NCBI GenBank assembly: GCA_023386495.1
Contig: JAEWJS010000152.1
Coordinates: forward strand, 183,648-247,647
DNA from: Bacillota bacterium
GTDB lineage: Bacteria > Bacillota > Bacilli > Paenibacillales > Paenibacillaceae
DNA: 64,000 nucleotides
Direction: 5' to 3'
Below, piece by piece: positions 42,087 to 50,274 of this stretch. Positions within the stretch are counted from its first letter, which is position 1. The number at the start of each line of letters is the position of its first letter. Below the pieces are notes generated by a model. The model had not been told where the DNA came from and made no database searches. It was given only the letters and a program-made list of their open reading frames with translations. The position numbers were made by a program, and so were the translations under genes.

Positions 42087-42941
42087 ATGGCAGCAAGCGA
42101 GAACAAGCTTATTCTGGATGGCAGCAAGGTGGCGGAAGCCATGAAGGCGGAAGGTGCCGTACGCGTAGCGAGGTTGAAAGAGCGCGGCGTCACGCCTTGC
42201 CTGGCCACGATTCTGGTCGGCAGCGACCCGGCATCGGAGACGTATGTCCGCATGAAGGGCAATGCCTGCCGGAGACTCGGGATGGAATCGCGGAGAGTCG
42301 ATCTGCCGGAGGAGACGACGACGGAGCAGCTGCTCGAGGTCATACGCGGGCTGAACGAGGACCCGCTCGTGCACGGGATTCTGCTCCAGCACCCCGTGCC
42401 GCATCAGATCGATGAGCGTGCCGCGTTCGACGCCATCCGGATCGACAAGGACGTGGACGGCGTGACGACGCTGGGGTTTGCGCAGAATGCATTCGGATTC
42501 GCCGCATTCCCGTCTTGTACGCCTGCCGCGATTGTCGCGATACTGGATTACTACGGGCTGCCCATCGAGGGCAAGCACGCCGTCGTCATCGGCCGCAGCC
42601 CGATTCTGGGCAAGCCGGTGTCGCTCATGCTGATGAACCGCAACGCAACCGTTACGGTGTGCCACTCCCGCACGCAGGAGCTGGACAGCCACGTACGGCA
42701 GGCGGATATCGTCGTCGCGGCCGTCGGCAAGCCTCGGTTCGTGCAGGGGGATTGGATCAAGCCCGGCGCGGTCGTGCTGGATGCGGGCTATAATCCGGGC
42801 AACGTAGGCGACGTCGACTACGAGGCATGCCTGGCGCACGCGTTCGCCATTACGCCGGTCCCGCTCGGCGTCGGGCCTGTCACGATCGCGACGCTGATCA
42901 AGCATACGATCGATGCGGCGGAGCGGGCGGCGATCGGCTAA
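42087..42941 (+). CDS. folD: Bifunctional methylenetetrahydrofolate dehydrogenase/cyclohydrolase FolD
   Basis: A 284-residue enzyme that interconverts 5,10-methylene-, methenyl- and 10-formyl-tetrahydrofolate. GAGGGAGAGG at 42071-42080 favours ATG 42087. Family motifs: ATILVGSDPASETYVRMKGNACRRLGM (with the Tyr and Lys of the active site), GILLQHPVPHQID, PSCTPAAIVAILDYYG, VIGRSPILGKPVSLMLMNRNATVTVCHSRT for NADP and GDVDYEACLAHAFAITPVPLGVGPVT. The leader holds a ZTP riboswitch. The gene is alone, unlike B. subtilis folD in its nus-xse region. Confidence 0.95.
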   Translation: MAASENKLILDGSKVAEAMKAEGAVRVARLKERGVTPCLATILVGSDPASETYVRMKGNACRRLGMESRRVDLPEETTTEQLLEVIRGLNEDPLVHGILLQHPVPHQIDERAAFDAIRIDKDVDGVTTLGFAQNAFGFAAFPSCTPAAIVAILDYYGLPIEGKHAVVIGRSPILGKPVSLMLMNRNATVTVCHSRTQELDSHVRQADIVVAAVGKPRFVQGDWIKPGAVVLDAGYNPGNVGDVDYEACLAHAFAITPVPLGVGPVTIATLIKHTIDAAERAAIG

Positions 42942-42943
42942 TT

Positions 42944-43690
42944 TCAGGACTCGAGCTTCACGAGCTTGGACGGATTGTTGATTTTGTAAGGAACGGGGTG
43001 CTTGGTCAGCTTCTTGGCCGCAATCTTGGCTTCGAAGGACAGCGTGTCGCCGATTTCGAGCTCGAGCTTCTTCAAGGTCGCGCTATGGCTGGACCAGGCG
43101 GCCCCTACCTCAGTGTCAGTATCGACAAGCTTCACCGACTCATAGATCACCACTTCATCATCCGTATCGGCAAAATGATTCGGCACCGTCGTGAACTCCG
43201 CCACGGTAGCCGTCATCTTGACTTTCTCTTCAGGCAGCTGGAGCTTAGGCGTACGCTCCTTCTTGGCGGAAGCCTTCGGCTTCGCCTCGGCTTGCGCGGC
43301 TGCGGGCGCCGGTGCCGGAGTCGCTGCTTGCTCGGAAGCGGAAGCAGCTGCCGCTGCATCGGTCGCCGCTGCGGGCTCATCGGACTCCGCGGCGGAATCG
43401 GAAGCGGCCGCGGCGTTACGCTGGCCGAAGCTGGCCGCCTGCATCTCTTTCAGGTACGAGGGGTGAATGCAGTGGAGCTGCTGATTGTCCAGCTGGATCA
43501 CCGCGGTCATGTCGTCGATATAGCCGACGATCGTGCAGGACATGCTCACGCCGTTCCCCTTATAAGTGAAGGCTTTGGTCCGGGCGGCTTTCTCGGAGAG
43601 CAGTCCCCAATCCTTGCACTTGTTCAGCTGATCCTCTTCGTTCTCAAATGCTTGGTACGTGCCGGGTTCGATGATGAAATGCAGTTGCAT
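42944..43690 (-). CDS. Two-domain protein with a long Ala/Glu/Pro linker, function unknown
   Basis: A 248-residue soluble protein. The N-domain (residues 1-88: MQLHFIIEPGTYQAFENEEDQ and YIDDMTAVIQLDNQQLHCIHPSYLKEMQ) and a C-domain (about 145-248: VKMTATVAEFTTVPNHFADTDDEVVIYESV and ELEIGDTLSFEAKIAAKKL) are separated by about 55 residues made almost only of Ala, Ser, Glu, Pro and Lys. No family is recognised. It converges on folD with 2 bp between stops and is 25 bp downstream of the gene 43716-44033, so the two are likely co-transcribed. Confidence 0.72.
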   Translation of the reverse strand: MQLHFIIEPGTYQAFENEEDQLNKCKDWGLLSEKAARTKAFTYKGNGVSMSCTIVGYIDDMTAVIQLDNQQLHCIHPSYLKEMQAASFGQRNAAAASDSAAESDEPAAATDAAAAASASEQAATPAPAPAAAQAEAKPKASAKKERTPKLQLPEEKVKMTATVAEFTTVPNHFADTDDEVVIYESVKLVDTDTEVGAAWSSHSATLKKLELEIGDTLSFEAKIAAKKLTKHPVPYKINNPSKLVKLES

Positions 43691-43715
43691 GCGATCGCCG
43701 CCTCTCTTGGTATCG

Positions 43716-44033
43716 TTAGGATTGTTGCTTCCGTGCGCGCTTCCGATCGTCGATCGCGGCGCTCACCTCGAACGCAAGGTCGTCATTGCCGTACATGGCC
43801 AGCAGGCTGAGCAAGGCGTCATCCGGAATGTCTGGGCTTGTCCCGCTGTCCGCGATCAGGGCAATCGCCTCTTGGAGTTCTTCGTTCTTCGCTTGATGGG
43901 GGTATGCCCGCTCGTACAGCGCCTCCGCGTCCAGACTGTTGCTGGCGCACCACTGCGCGAATGCGAGGATCATCATGCGCTCCTCCTGCTGGTACTGCTC
44001 GATCAGGCGCGCCTCGTCGTCTTGGCGGTTCAT
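43716..44033 (-). CDS. Small acidic protein of unknown function
   Basis: A 105-residue, mainly helical, acidic protein beginning MNRQDDEARLIEQYQQEERMMILAFAQWCASN. It contains a C-terminal KRARKQQS basic tail. No family is recognised; it has the look of a conserved Paenibacillaceae protein. It is divergent from the IF-3-like gene and followed by the gene at 42944-43690. Confidence 0.65.
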   Translation of the reverse strand: MNRQDDEARLIEQYQQEERMMILAFAQWCASNSLDAEALYERAYPHQAKNEELQEAIALIADSGTSPDIPDDALLSLLAMYGNDDLAFEVSAAIDDRKRARKQQS

Positions 44034-44104
44034 TGCAACGATCCCTTCCGGTGAAGTAAGATAAGTCCATTATAGCGAAAGCACGGGTGATAAGGGAAAT
44101 GATT

Positions 44105-44572
44105 ATGAATGAGAAAATCAGAGCGTCCGAGGTGCAGCTGACAGGGCTGGATGGCGAGGACTTGGGCGTGGTGCGGACTTCGGAGGCGCTGGCGATGGCC
44201 AGGAAGCTGAAGGTGGATCTGGTATGCGATTCCTTACTAAGCAGTCCGCCGCCATGCCGGCTTGTCGGTGCCGATACCGCCAAGCGGGAAGCGCAGCAGG
44301 CAAAGAAGCGGGAGCGCGAGCCGAAGGTGAAGGAGCTGCGGCTCACGCCGGCCATCGAGGCCCATGACTATGATACGAAGCGGCAGCAGGCGGAGCGCAT
44401 CCTGTCCGGCGGCGATTCGGCCCTACTGGTCGTGCGCATTCAGGGCAAAGAAGGGCCGAAGGCCAAGGGACTGCTGGAGGAGCTGCTGCGCGACCTGAAG
44501 CCCGTCGGCCGGCCGCGGACCGGCATTCAGCTGAGCGGCAAGCAAGCGGCCGTGCAGGTGGACCCGCTGTAG
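44105..44572 (+). CDS. Divergent translation initiation factor IF-3 paralog
   Basis: A 155-residue IF-3-like protein; AAGGGA at 44092 favours ATG 44105 (MNEKIRASEVQL). The N-domain core (IRASEVQLTGLDGEDLGVVRTSEALAMARKLKVDLVCDS, then PPCRLV) and the beginning of the C-domain (VKELRLTPAIEAHDYDTKRQQAERIL) follow InfC closely. But the linker Tyr-Gly-Lys-Phe is gone (GADTAKREAQ), and the conserved GDKVKVSVRFRGR stretch is replaced by GDSALLVVRIQGKE. It is alone, not in an infC-rpmI-rplT operon, so it is a second copy, perhaps for stress conditions. Confidence 0.8.
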   Translation: MNEKIRASEVQLTGLDGEDLGVVRTSEALAMARKLKVDLVCDSLLSSPPPCRLVGADTAKREAQQAKKREREPKVKELRLTPAIEAHDYDTKRQQAERILSGGDSALLVVRIQGKEGPKAKGLLEELLRDLKPVGRPRTGIQLSGKQAAVQVDPL

Positions 44573-44578
44573 AGAACG

Positions 44579-44607
44579 CCGAATAGGGCCGATTCGGCCC
44601 TATTCGG
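44579..44607. terminator. Near-perfect palindrome between convergent genes
   Basis: CCGAATAGGGCCGA (44579-44592) and its complement ending at 44607 form a 14-bp stem between the IF-3-like gene and the converging SDR gene. No T run is present. Confidence 0.5.
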
Positions 44608-44643
44608 TAACAAGCGTATGCAAGAATGAAAGATTCGTCCGGC

Positions 44644-45426
44644 CTACAGCAGCATGCTCGAGCCGTCGAGCCGGATGGATGCGCCTGACATGAATTCGCT
44701 TTCATCTGAAGCGATATAGGCGGCCAGTGCGGCAACGTCCGATGGCAGGCCGATGCGTCCCATCGGGAACTTCCAGCGGATATCGCGCTGCGGCGGCTTC
44801 GGCTTGGCAGGTTCCTGCGGATCGTCTGCCTTCGTCGGCTGCGGCATGGTGCGCGCCACGGCGATCGCGCCGGGCTCGATGATGTTGACCGTAATGCCGT
44901 AGCGTCCGAACTCGGCTGCCGCCTCGCGGCCCAGCATCTTGATGCCGCCCTTGGTCATCGAATAGACGACGTCGAATTCCGACGGCCGCTTGCCGTGCAC
45001 GGATGAGATGATGATGATCCGGCCGGAGCCCTTCGCCTTCATGTAGGGCACGACAGCCTGCATGCACTGCCAATACCCCTTCAGATTCACGTTCATGACG
45101 CGATCGAAATCCTCTTCGCTGTAATCCAGCAGCTCGATATTCAGCTGCAGCGCGGCATTGTTGACGAGAATGTCGATTCCGCCCCATGCATCCGCCACCT
45201 TCTGAACCATCGCGTCGATCTCTGCCTTGCGCGAGACGTTGCCTTGCACGATCATGCCTTTGCCGCCGCGTTCCTCAATCTGGCGCAGCGTTTCTTTGGC
45301 GCCGTCCGCACTGGAATTATAATGGACGGCGACTGTTGCCCCGCGTCCGGCAAGCTCCAGGGCGATGCCTTGTCCGATCCCTGTGCCGGCACCGGTCACG
45401 AGCGCGATTTTCCCCGACAGATCCAT
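44644..45426 (-). CDS. Short-chain dehydrogenase/reductase (SDR)
   Basis: A 260-residue classical SDR. AGAGGTGG upstream favours ATG 45426 (MDLSGKIALVTG) over ATG 45450. Cofactor motif TGAGTGIGQG, NNAALQ, catalytic Ser in IIIISSVHG and the Tyr-x-x-x-Lys YSMTKGG are intact; the end EFMSGASIRLDGSSMLL is typical of the glucose 1-dehydrogenase/3-ketoacyl reductase group. An unusual Pro/Lys-rich stretch QEPAKPKPPQRD lies in the substrate loop. Substrate unknown. Confidence 0.88.
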   Translation of the reverse strand: MDLSGKIALVTGAGTGIGQGIALELAGRGATVAVHYNSSADGAKETLRQIEERGGKGMIVQGNVSRKAEIDAMVQKVADAWGGIDILVNNAALQLNIELLDYSEEDFDRVMNVNLKGYWQCMQAVVPYMKAKGSGRIIIISSVHGKRPSEFDVVYSMTKGGIKMLGREAAAEFGRYGITVNIIEPGAIAVARTMPQPTKADDPQEPAKPKPPQRDIRWKFPMGRIGLPSDVAALAAYIASDESEFMSGASIRLDGSSMLL

Positions 45427-45547
45427 CCTTGCCCACCTCTTCTCATCCATAATGGCTAGGATACCTAATCGTATCTATTATAGCGAGCGCGCGGAACGGA
45501 AGTCGATGCAGTAATTTGATATGTAGGAGATTCGCTTGATGTGCATA

Positions 45548-45728
45548 CCGCCGCATGCCAGTGACCAGCCACTGCCGACCGCCGAACAGCCACGTCTGCC
45601 GTCAGCGGCCACCGTCTACGCTCCACCAACAAACCACGCCTGCCCTCTGTGGCCACTGTCTACCGTCCACGACTATCTACGCCTGCCGTCTGCTGTCGAC
45701 GTCTGCCGTCCATCGACTACCTACCCGA
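45548..45728. repeat. C-rich degenerate minisatellite next to a family IV element
   Basis: About 180 bp of imperfectly repeated CCRCC, GTCTGCCGTC and CACG motifs (for example CTGCCGTCAGCGGCCACCGT) with purine-poor plus strand. It ends 8 bp before the four-unit element at 45736. The gap 45427-46110 contains no gene I can support. Confidence 0.6.
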
Positions 45729-45735
45729 CAAACTG

Positions 45736-45923
45736 AAAAGCTGCAAATGTGCAGGCTTTTCCTCGTGTGCAAACTGTTATTTCGTAAATGCCTGCGAAAA
45801 TACAGGAATTTGGGTGAGAAAGAACGCCTCAGACGTCTGGCGGTGAAAAGAACTGCACATTTGCAGGAATTTCCTCTCCTCGAGTCATTCAGGGGAAAAA
45901 GCATGTACATTTGCAGGCTTTTC
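45736..45923. repeat. Four-unit inverted repeat element, family IV
   Basis: Units around CTGCAAATGTGCAGG: 45736-45760 and 45787-45814 in one orientation, 45846-45874 and 45896-45923 inverted. The shared RCAGG anchors lie at 45751, 45802, 45863 and 45913, a spacing of 51, 61 and 50 bp, the same plan as families I to III with a different core sequence. Confidence 0.75.
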
Positions 45924-46018
45924 TAGCCAAGCGCAGCACCGCGAGGCCTAGCGCAGCTCTGTCGGCGTGCCTGAAGGATACTCCACCGGCCCGCAGTCAG
46001 CCAATAGAAAAATTCCCG

Positions 46019-46047
46019 TTGACAAAACCATTCACCTACAATAGTAT
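46019..46047 (+). promoter_or_regulatory. Promoter of the yceI gene
   Basis: TTGACA (46019-46024) and TAGTAT (46042-46047), 17-bp spacer. Confidence 0.6.
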
Positions 46048-46110
46048 AGAGATTAATAAAAGGTTAGTTGATTGTAAATAGTAAGTTAATTGAGAGAGGG
46101 GATTTTCACA

Positions 46111-46644
46111 ATGGCAAAAGCAAAATGGGCAGTAGACCCGACACACAGCAGCGTAGACTTCACGATCCGTCACATGATGATCGCGAAAGTAAAAGGCACG
46201 TTCCACTCCTTCGAAGCGCAAATCGAAGCGGATCCGGCCGATCTGACGACGGCCAGCATCTCGTTCAGCGTCGACATGGCGAGCATCGACACGCGCAACG
46301 CCGACCGCGACAACCATCTGCGCACCGGCGACTTCTTCGAAGTCGAGAAGTATCCGAAGCTTACGTTCGAAGCGACATCGATCACGAAGTCCGGCGAAGG
46401 CGAGTACAACGTAACGGGCAACGTGACGCTGCACGGCGTAACGCGTCCGGAGACGTTCGCGGTGACGTTCGAAGGCGCAGGCAAGGATCCTTGGGGCAAC
46501 CACAAGGCCGGCTTCAGCGCGGAAGGCGCCATTAAGCGCAGCGACTACGGCCTGACGTACAACGCGGCGCTCGAGACGGGCGGCGTGCTGATCGGCGACG
46601 AAGTCAAGATTCACATCGAGATCGAGGCAGCCGAGCAAGCGTAA
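46111..46644 (+). CDS. YceI family protein
   Basis: A 177-residue lipocalin-like beta-barrel protein; GAGAGGGGA precedes ATG 46111. Motifs: KWAVDPTHSSVDFTIRHMMIAKVKGTF, ASIDTRNADRDNHLRTGDFFEVEKYPKLTFEAT and FSAEGAIKRSDYGLTYN are standard for YceI/TT1927b, which bind polyprenoid or similar lipids. No signal peptide, so it is cytoplasmic as in most Bacillota members. It has its own promoter and a long terminator. Codon use looks highly optimised, suggesting strong expression. Confidence 0.93.
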   Translation: MAKAKWAVDPTHSSVDFTIRHMMIAKVKGTFHSFEAQIEADPADLTTASISFSVDMASIDTRNADRDNHLRTGDFFEVEKYPKLTFEATSITKSGEGEYNVTGNVTLHGVTRPETFAVTFEGAGKDPWGNHKAGFSAEGAIKRSDYGLTYNAALETGGVLIGDEVKIHIEIEAAEQA

Positions 46645-46671
46645 GCAGCGCACTTCATCCATAACCTTAAT

Positions 46672-46707
46672 AGGCAAGCCGGTCGCGAACATGCGACCGG
46701 CTTGCCT
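46672..46707 (+). terminator. Strong intrinsic terminator after yceI
   Basis: A perfect 15-bp stem (46672-46686 with 46693-46707), AGGCAAGCCGGTCGC, loop GAACAT, tail TCTTC. Confidence 0.8.
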
Positions 46708-46763
46708 TCTTCATTGCTTAAGCCTCATAATGGCTGTAATCCAGTTACCGGGAGTGACCTTCA

Positions 46764-47624
46764 ATGACCAAAATTCGCGTATCCGCCGTACAATACCGCT
46801 TGTCGACCATCCGTTCGTTCGAGGAGTTCGCGGCGCAGTCGGAGCACTATATCAAGACGGCCGAGGAATATGGGGCGGAGTTCGTGCTGCTGCCGGAATT
46901 TTTCACGACGCAGCTCATGTCGATCGGCGGTGCGGACGGCCGCGCGCTCACGATCGACCAACTGCCCGACTTCACCGAGCAGTATCGGGAGCTGTTCACC
47001 CGGCTTGCGCGTGAGACCGGCATGCACATCATTGCCGGCACGCATGTCCTGAAGCGGGAAGGCAAGCTGTACAATACAGCGCATCTGTTCTACCCGGACG
47101 GCCGGATCGCGGAACAGCCGAAGCTGCATATTACGCCGACCGAGGTGAAAGAATGGAACATGCAGGCAGGCGACGGGCTGCAGGTGTTCGAGACGGCGAA
47201 GGGCACGATCGCGATGCTGACCTGCTATGACATCGAGTTCCCGGAGATCGTGCGGATGGCCAAGGCGAAGGGCGCGGACGTCATCTTCTGTCCGTCCTGT
47301 ACGGACGATAGGCACGGCTTCTTCCGGGTACGCTATACGAGCCATGCACGAGCGGTCGAGAATCAAGTGTACGTCGTGCTGACGGGCACGGTCGGCTCGC
47401 TGCCGACGGTCGACTTCATGCGCGCGAACTACGGGCAGGCGGCGATCATCACGCCGAACGACATTCCGTTCCCGCCGCGCGGCATACTCGCCGAAGGCGA
47501 GATCAACGACGATACGGTCGTGACGGCCGATCTCGATCTCGATCTGCTGTACGAAGTGAGGGAGAGAGGCTCTGTCACGACCTGGCGCGATCGCCGAACG
47601 GACCTGTATACGGATTGGAAGTAG
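46764..47624 (+). CDS. Carbon-nitrogen hydrolase (nitrilase superfamily)
   Basis: A 286-residue amidohydrolase. The Glu-Lys-Cys triad is Glu45 (VLLPEFFTTQ), Lys120 (QPKLHITPTE) and Cys154 (MLTCYDIEFPE), all intact, and CPSCTDDRHGFFRVRYTSHARAVENQVYV is the conserved dimer-forming region. GGGAG precedes the ATG. It belongs to the branch close to omega-amidase and N-carbamoylputrescine amidase-like enzymes; substrate uncertain. Its last 50 bp overlap the end of the converging AraC gene. Confidence 0.9.
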   Translation: MTKIRVSAVQYRLSTIRSFEEFAAQSEHYIKTAEEYGAEFVLLPEFFTTQLMSIGGADGRALTIDQLPDFTEQYRELFTRLARETGMHIIAGTHVLKREGKLYNTAHLFYPDGRIAEQPKLHITPTEVKEWNMQAGDGLQVFETAKGTIAMLTCYDIEFPEIVRMAKAKGADVIFCPSCTDDRHGFFRVRYTSHARAVENQVYVVLTGTVGSLPTVDFMRANYGQAAIITPNDIPFPPRGILAEGEINDDTVVTADLDLDLLYEVRERGSVTTWRDRRTDLYTDWK

Positions 47625-48492
47625 CACCCTCATTAAGACCGGCTTGCCTGCGATATTCGCGCGGGGTCAGGCCGGTCTTCTGCTTGAAGCTGCGGCCAAA
47701 ATGCGCGATGCTGTCATAGCCGACCTGCGCGGCAATCTCGATGATCTTGAGTCCCGTACCGGCCAACAGCTGCTGCGCTTCGCGAATCCGCGTCATCGTG
47801 ACGTATTCGATGAACGTGAAGCCGGTCACCTGCTTGAACGCGCGGCTCAGGTGATACGGACTGATGTAGAACTGCCCGGCTAACCGCTCGAGATTCATCG
47901 GCTCGTGGTAATGCTCGTTGATGTGGCGCACGATGTCCGATATTTTGCGGTGACGCGGATTCGTGTTCACGGCGGCGGCCGGCTCCGTCTCGCCTCGCGG
48001 CGTCCAGCGCGCAGCCATCAGGAGGAGCTCGGCCAGCTGCAGCCGCACCAGATTCAGATAGCCGGGCTGCTGGCCGGCAAGCTCCTGCTCCATCCGCTCG
48101 AACAGCCTCAGCACCGCCTCGCGCTCAAGCTCGCCTAACCGCAGCACGTGCGAAGGCATGCCGAAGGGGGCGAACAGGTCGCTGCCGCAAGCGTCCCCGA
48201 GTCCTTCCAGGAAGCGGTCGCTGAAGTTGACCACGATCCGCTCATGCGCGGGATTGCTGCAATTCAGCGACTTATGCACCTCCGACTTCGGGATGAACAC
48301 GAGATCGCCCGCCGAGCTGGAGTAGGTTCGATCCTTGATAAAATAAGCGCGTTCCCCATCGATCAGATAATAGATTTCATACGTGCTGTGGACGTGGTTG
48401 CCGCGCTCGAACGGCGCGAAGCGCTGCGTTCGATTCATATGGAACAGCCCTTCCTCGTCGCCGAAGTCCAGCTTGACCCATTCCCTTCTCAT
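47575..48492 (-). CDS. AraC family regulator, probable controller of uxaC
   Basis: A 305-residue regulator; GAGGAGGG favours ATG 48492 over the upstream start at 48522. N-terminal cupin sensor (RFAPFERGNHVHSTYEIYYLIDGERAYFIKDRTY, DLVFIPKSEVHKSL) and C-terminal HTH units MNLERLAGQFYISPYHLSRAF and LKIIEIAAQVGYDSIAHFGRSF, ending TGLTPREYRR. Divergent from uxaC with a 125-bp gap, so induction of uronate catabolism by a sugar acid is the likely role. Its 3' end overlaps the nitrilase gene tail to tail. Confidence 0.9.
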   Translation of the reverse strand: MRREWVKLDFGDEEGLFHMNRTQRFAPFERGNHVHSTYEIYYLIDGERAYFIKDRTYSSSAGDLVFIPKSEVHKSLNCSNPAHERIVVNFSDRFLEGLGDACGSDLFAPFGMPSHVLRLGELEREAVLRLFERMEQELAGQQPGYLNLVRLQLAELLLMAARWTPRGETEPAAAVNTNPRHRKISDIVRHINEHYHEPMNLERLAGQFYISPYHLSRAFKQVTGFTFIEYVTMTRIREAQQLLAGTGLKIIEIAAQVGYDSIAHFGRSFKQKTGLTPREYRRQAGLNEGATSNPYTGPFGDRARS

Positions 48493-48533
48493 CGTGCAGC
48501 CCTCCTCGCGCAAGATATGCATAGTTAGCTAAG

Positions 48534-48573
48534 ATAATAGCAAAAACGGAAGAGATTTTGTACCATTATTGCA
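48534..48573. promoter_or_regulatory. Possible AraC-type half sites between araC and uxaC
   Basis: ATAATAGCA (48534-48542) and ATTATTGCA (48565-48573) are direct repeats 31 bp apart (about three helical turns) in the divergent gap. Similar CAATTATTTGCG sites occur at 60872-60904 by another AraC gene. Confidence 0.35.
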
Positions 48574-48617
48574 GTAAGATCGGGGTAACAATAGGTAATG
48601 GAAGGGGTTACGCCACA

Positions 48618-50030
48618 ATGAAGCCATTCATGGACGATCGATTCTTGCTGCATAACGAGACTGCGGTACGGCTGTTCGAAGATTATGCGAAGCAGCTGCC
48701 GATTATCGACTATCACTGCCACTTAAGCCCGCAGGAGATCTATGAGGATCTGAAGTTCGGCAATATTACGGAAGCTTGGCTGTACGGCGACCACTACAAG
48801 TGGCGCGCGATGCGCGCGAACGGGGTGGAGGAGCAGTATGTGACCGGCGGCGAAGGCGTAAGCGATTACGAGCGCTTCGCGGCTTACGCCAAGACGGCGC
48901 CGCAACTGCTCGGCAACCCGCTCTATCACTGGTCGCATCTCGAGCTGCAGCGTTTCTTCGGAATCACGACGCTGCTGAATGAGAAGAATGCCGCTTCGAT
49001 CTGGGAGCAGGCGAACGCGAAGATGGCCGGCGGCGAGTTCACGGCGCGCAACCTGATCCGCCAGTCGAACGTCGAAGTGATCTGCACGACCGACGATCCT
49101 GCGGACACGCTGGAATACCATGTGCTCATTAAGGAGCTGCCGGATTTTGAGACGAAGGTGCTGCCGTCGTTCCGTCCGGACAAGGCGCTCGAAATTCGCC
49201 GCGCGACATTCCTTCCTTGGCTGGAGCGTCTGGAAGGCGCTGTCGGCGGCAAGGTGACGAGTTACAGCGAGCTGCTCGCCGCGCTCGAGTCGCGCGTGCA
49301 GTTCTTCCATGAGGTCGGCTGCCGCGTATCGGATCATGCCCTCGACACGGTGATGTATGCGGACGCGTCGGAGGCTGATGCTGGGGTTATTTTCGCGAAG
49401 GCGCTGAAGGGTGAGACGGTTACGCTCGAAGAAGAGATGAAGTACAAGACCGTCACGCTGCTCTATCTCGGCCGCTGGTACGCTGAGCGCGGATGGGTGA
49501 TGCAGCTGCATATGAACGCGGCGCGCAACAATAACCGCCGCATGTTCGGCCGGCTCGGCCCGGACACCGGCTTCGACGCGATCAACGACGAGGAGGTCGT
49601 GCAGTCGCTCAGCAAGCTGCTCGATGCGATGGACAGCAGCGACCATCTGCCGAAGACGATCGTCTACTCGCTCAATCCGAAGCAGAATGACGTGCTGGCC
49701 GCATTGATCGGCTGCTTCCAGGGCGGCGGCGTGGCAGGCAAAATGCAGCTCGGCTCGGCCTGGTGGTTCAACGATACGAAGGACGGCATGCTGGATCAGA
49801 TGCGGACGCTGGCCAACATCGGCCTGCTCGGCCAATTCGTCGGCATGCTGACGGATTCCCGCAGCTTCCTGTCGTATCCGCGCCACGAGTATTTCCGCCG
49901 CATCCTGTGCAACCTGATCGGCGAGTGGGCGGAGAACGGCGAAGTGCCGCATGACATGGAACTGCTCGGCGGCATGGTGCAGAACATCAGCTACTACAAT
50001 GCAAAGCGGTATTTCCCGTTCGGGGAGTAG
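48618..50030 (+). CDS. uxaC: Uronate (glucuronate) isomerase
   Basis: A 470-residue metal-dependent isomerase converting D-glucuronate to fructuronate and D-galacturonate to tagaturonate. AAGGGG lies before ATG 48618; the frame extends to 48558 without a site. Motifs: FMDDRFLLHNETAVRLFEDYAKQLPIIDYHCHLSPQEI with the H-x-H metal site, WRAMRANGVEE, TTDDPADTLEYH and the conserved QLHMNAARNNNRRMFGRLGPDTGFDAI. Length is normal. uxaB and uxuA are not nearby. A minisatellite and a four-unit element follow. Confidence 0.96.
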   Translation: MKPFMDDRFLLHNETAVRLFEDYAKQLPIIDYHCHLSPQEIYEDLKFGNITEAWLYGDHYKWRAMRANGVEEQYVTGGEGVSDYERFAAYAKTAPQLLGNPLYHWSHLELQRFFGITTLLNEKNAASIWEQANAKMAGGEFTARNLIRQSNVEVICTTDDPADTLEYHVLIKELPDFETKVLPSFRPDKALEIRRATFLPWLERLEGAVGGKVTSYSELLAALESRVQFFHEVGCRVSDHALDTVMYADASEADAGVIFAKALKGETVTLEEEMKYKTVTLLYLGRWYAERGWVMQLHMNAARNNNRRMFGRLGPDTGFDAINDEEVVQSLSKLLDAMDSSDHLPKTIVYSLNPKQNDVLAALIGCFQGGGVAGKMQLGSAWWFNDTKDGMLDQMRTLANIGLLGQFVGMLTDSRSFLSYPRHEYFRRILCNLIGEWAENGEVPHDMELLGGMVQNISYYNAKRYFPFGE

Positions 50031-50131
50031 CGGGCGGAATTGGGCGATAGAGGCAAGGCAGGCACCGCGGCATAGCTGTCGCGGTGTTTTTGCGCGCGCT
50101 TGGCGTTAGCAGATGTGGCTGCGGTAGGCGT

Positions 50132-50240
50132 GGCGCCGAGCGCCAAGCGCCACGCGCCAAGCGCCGAGCGCCGAGCGCCGAGCGCCAAGCGCCAAGCGCC
50201 AAGCGCCGAGCGCCGAGCGCCGAGCGCTAGGCGCCAAGCG
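50132..50240. repeat. Heptanucleotide minisatellite (GCGCCRA)n
   Basis: About 15 copies of a 7-bp unit GCGCCAA/GCGCCGA run from 50132 to 50240, C-rich on the plus strand, 100 bp after uxaC and 35 bp before a four-unit element. It is not inside a supported reading frame. Confidence 0.85.
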
Positions 50241-50274
50241 ATGGGTCTACGGGCGATTAGCGAAGCAATTGCGC

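Noticed and set aside
45536..45926. Plus-strand reading frames of 66-123 codons across the C-rich repeat and family IV element
   Set aside because: The translations only mirror the repeats, have no ribosome binding sites and no family resemblance.
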